NCBI GenBank assembly: GCA_905197385.1
Contig: CAJJYO010000129.1
Span: 1-5,095, forward strand
Direction of reading: 5' to 3'
DNA length: 5,095 nt
From: an uncultured Collinsella sp.
Lineage (GTDB): Bacteria; Actinomycetota; Coriobacteriia; Coriobacteriales; Coriobacteriaceae
In this document: positions 4,517 through 5,095 of the stretch, piece by piece
Position numbering within the stretch: the first letter of the stretch is position 1
Layout of the letters: every line of letters starts with the position of its first letter
Translations under genes and position numbers: made by a program
Notes under the pieces: model-generated
What the model was told of the DNA's origin: nothing
The model's input: the letters and a program-made list of their open reading frames with translations, nothing else
The model's database searches: none

Positions 4517-5095
4517 CTAGTACGTTGCCTTGTAACGGTTGACCTTCTCGCGGTAGTCGCGCGTGTCGGCCTCGCGCAGCTTGGTCATGGCATCGCGCTC
4601 GTCATCGGACAGGTTCGTGGGGACCTGCACCTTGATCTCGACGAGCAGCGCGCCTGTACGGCCACGGTGCTTAACATCGGGCGCCCCCATTTCCTTAAAG
4701 CGGAACTTCTTGCCCGTCTGGGTACCCGCGGGCACCTTCAGACGAACCGTCGCACCGCCGGGCGTCGGCACGTCCACCGTGCAGCCGAGCGCCGCCTCAT
4801 AGACCGAGACCGGTACCTCCATGGTCACGTCGGCACCTTTACGCTTAAACAGCGGATGCTCCTCCACGTGCGTGGTCACGACCAGGTCGCCGCGCTCGCC
4901 GCCGGCAACGCCATACTCGCCGCGACGTTTGTAGCGCAGCTTGCCGCCGTCGACCGCGCCCGCGGGGACCGAGACCGTAATGGTCTGCTGCTCGCCCGTC
5001 GAGGGAATGCGGTAAGTGACCTTGTGCGTCACGCCGCGAAACGCGTCCTCGGCCGTCACATCGACGGTCAGCGACAGGTCGCCGCCCTTGCGAGC
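4517..5095 (-). CDS. dnaJ: DnaJ/CbpA-type co-chaperone, C-terminal part (5' end outside window)
   Basis: This is the substrate-binding half of a J-domain protein, which delivers unfolded clients to DnaK and stimulates its ATPase. The frame stays open to the window edge, so the 192 visible residues lack the J-domain and G/F linker; the GTG at 5059 is internal. Visible residues 4-75 (GGDLSLTVDVTAEDAFRG..., VSVPAGAVDGGKLRYKRRG, GDLVV) are C-terminal domain I. Residues 79-158 (EHPLFKRKGADV..., VPAGTQTGKKFRFKEMGAP) are domain II, followed by a short charged dimerisation tail ending TY. No CxxCxGxG zinc-finger repeats interrupt domain I, and the only cysteine is in LGCTVDV, so it is of the zinc-finger-less CbpA (type II) kind. 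TAG stop at 4517-4519. Position directly upstream of hspR on the same strand indicates the dnaK-grpE-dnaJ-hspR operon, although dnaK and grpE are not in view. Confidence 0.9.
   Translation of the reverse strand, partial: ARKGGDLSLTVDVTAEDAFRGVTHKVTYRIPSTGEQQTITVSVPAGAVDGGKLRYKRRGEYGVAGGERGDLVVTTHVEEHPLFKRKGADVTMEVPVSVYEAALGCTVDVPTPGGATVRLKVPAGTQTGKKFRFKEMGAPDVKHRGRTGALLVEIKVQVPTNLSDDERDAMTKLREADTRDYREKVNRYKATY

Overview
The window looks like chromosomal DNA of a high-GC Gram-positive bacterium of the Actinomycetota. Coriobacteriia, and Collinsella in particular, is the best guess. The pointers are a MerR-type HspR repressor encoded directly downstream of a DnaJ-type co-chaperone gene (an actinobacterial arrangement), strongly GC-biased codons in dnaJ, hspR and the hydratase, and the style of the intergenic repeats. 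The genus is an inference; no rRNA or marker gene is present.

Layout from left to right. Positions 1-1232 are the right-hand part of an IS3-family (IS150-like) insertion sequence on the + strand. It has a 5'-truncated orfA, an orfB with a complete DDE integrase core, and a textbook programmed -1 frameshift signal joining them. The right terminal inverted repeat ends in ...CA at 1232; the left end lies before the window. Positions 1233-1435 are a gene-free stretch holding the 3' untranslated region of the next gene (- strand): a 22-bp-armed hairpin just after its stop codon and then a canonical intrinsic terminator. Positions 1436-3736 (or to 3838, depending on start codon) encode, on the - strand, an aconitase-superfamily hydratase of the YbhJ type. 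It keeps the three cluster cysteines but its substrate is unknown. Positions 3737-4027 hold its upstream region: a small leader hairpin, a tandem 20-bp repeat that looks like a dispersed chromosomal repeat, and a long hairpin with a T-tract that should terminate the upstream operon. Positions 4028-4444 are hspR (- strand), and 4517-5095 are the 3' part of a dnaJ/cbpA-type gene (- strand), which runs out of the window.

How the genes relate. dnaJ and hspR form the distal end of what is probably a dnaK-grpE-dnaJ-hspR heat-shock operon. HspR would repress this operon with DnaK as co-repressor. No HspR operator is visible here, so the operator is presumably upstream of the window. The hydratase is separated from hspR by a terminator and should be its own transcription unit. 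The insertion sequence points toward the hydratase (convergent) and has landed just beyond the hydratase's terminator, where it should do little harm.

I did not find a clearly novel multi-gene system. The features most worth a second look are the complete frameshift signal in the insertion sequence, the paired 3' hairpins of the hydratase, the repeat-rich hydratase upstream region with an uncertain start codon, the uncharacterised hydratase itself, and the zinc-finger-less DnaJ beside HspR.
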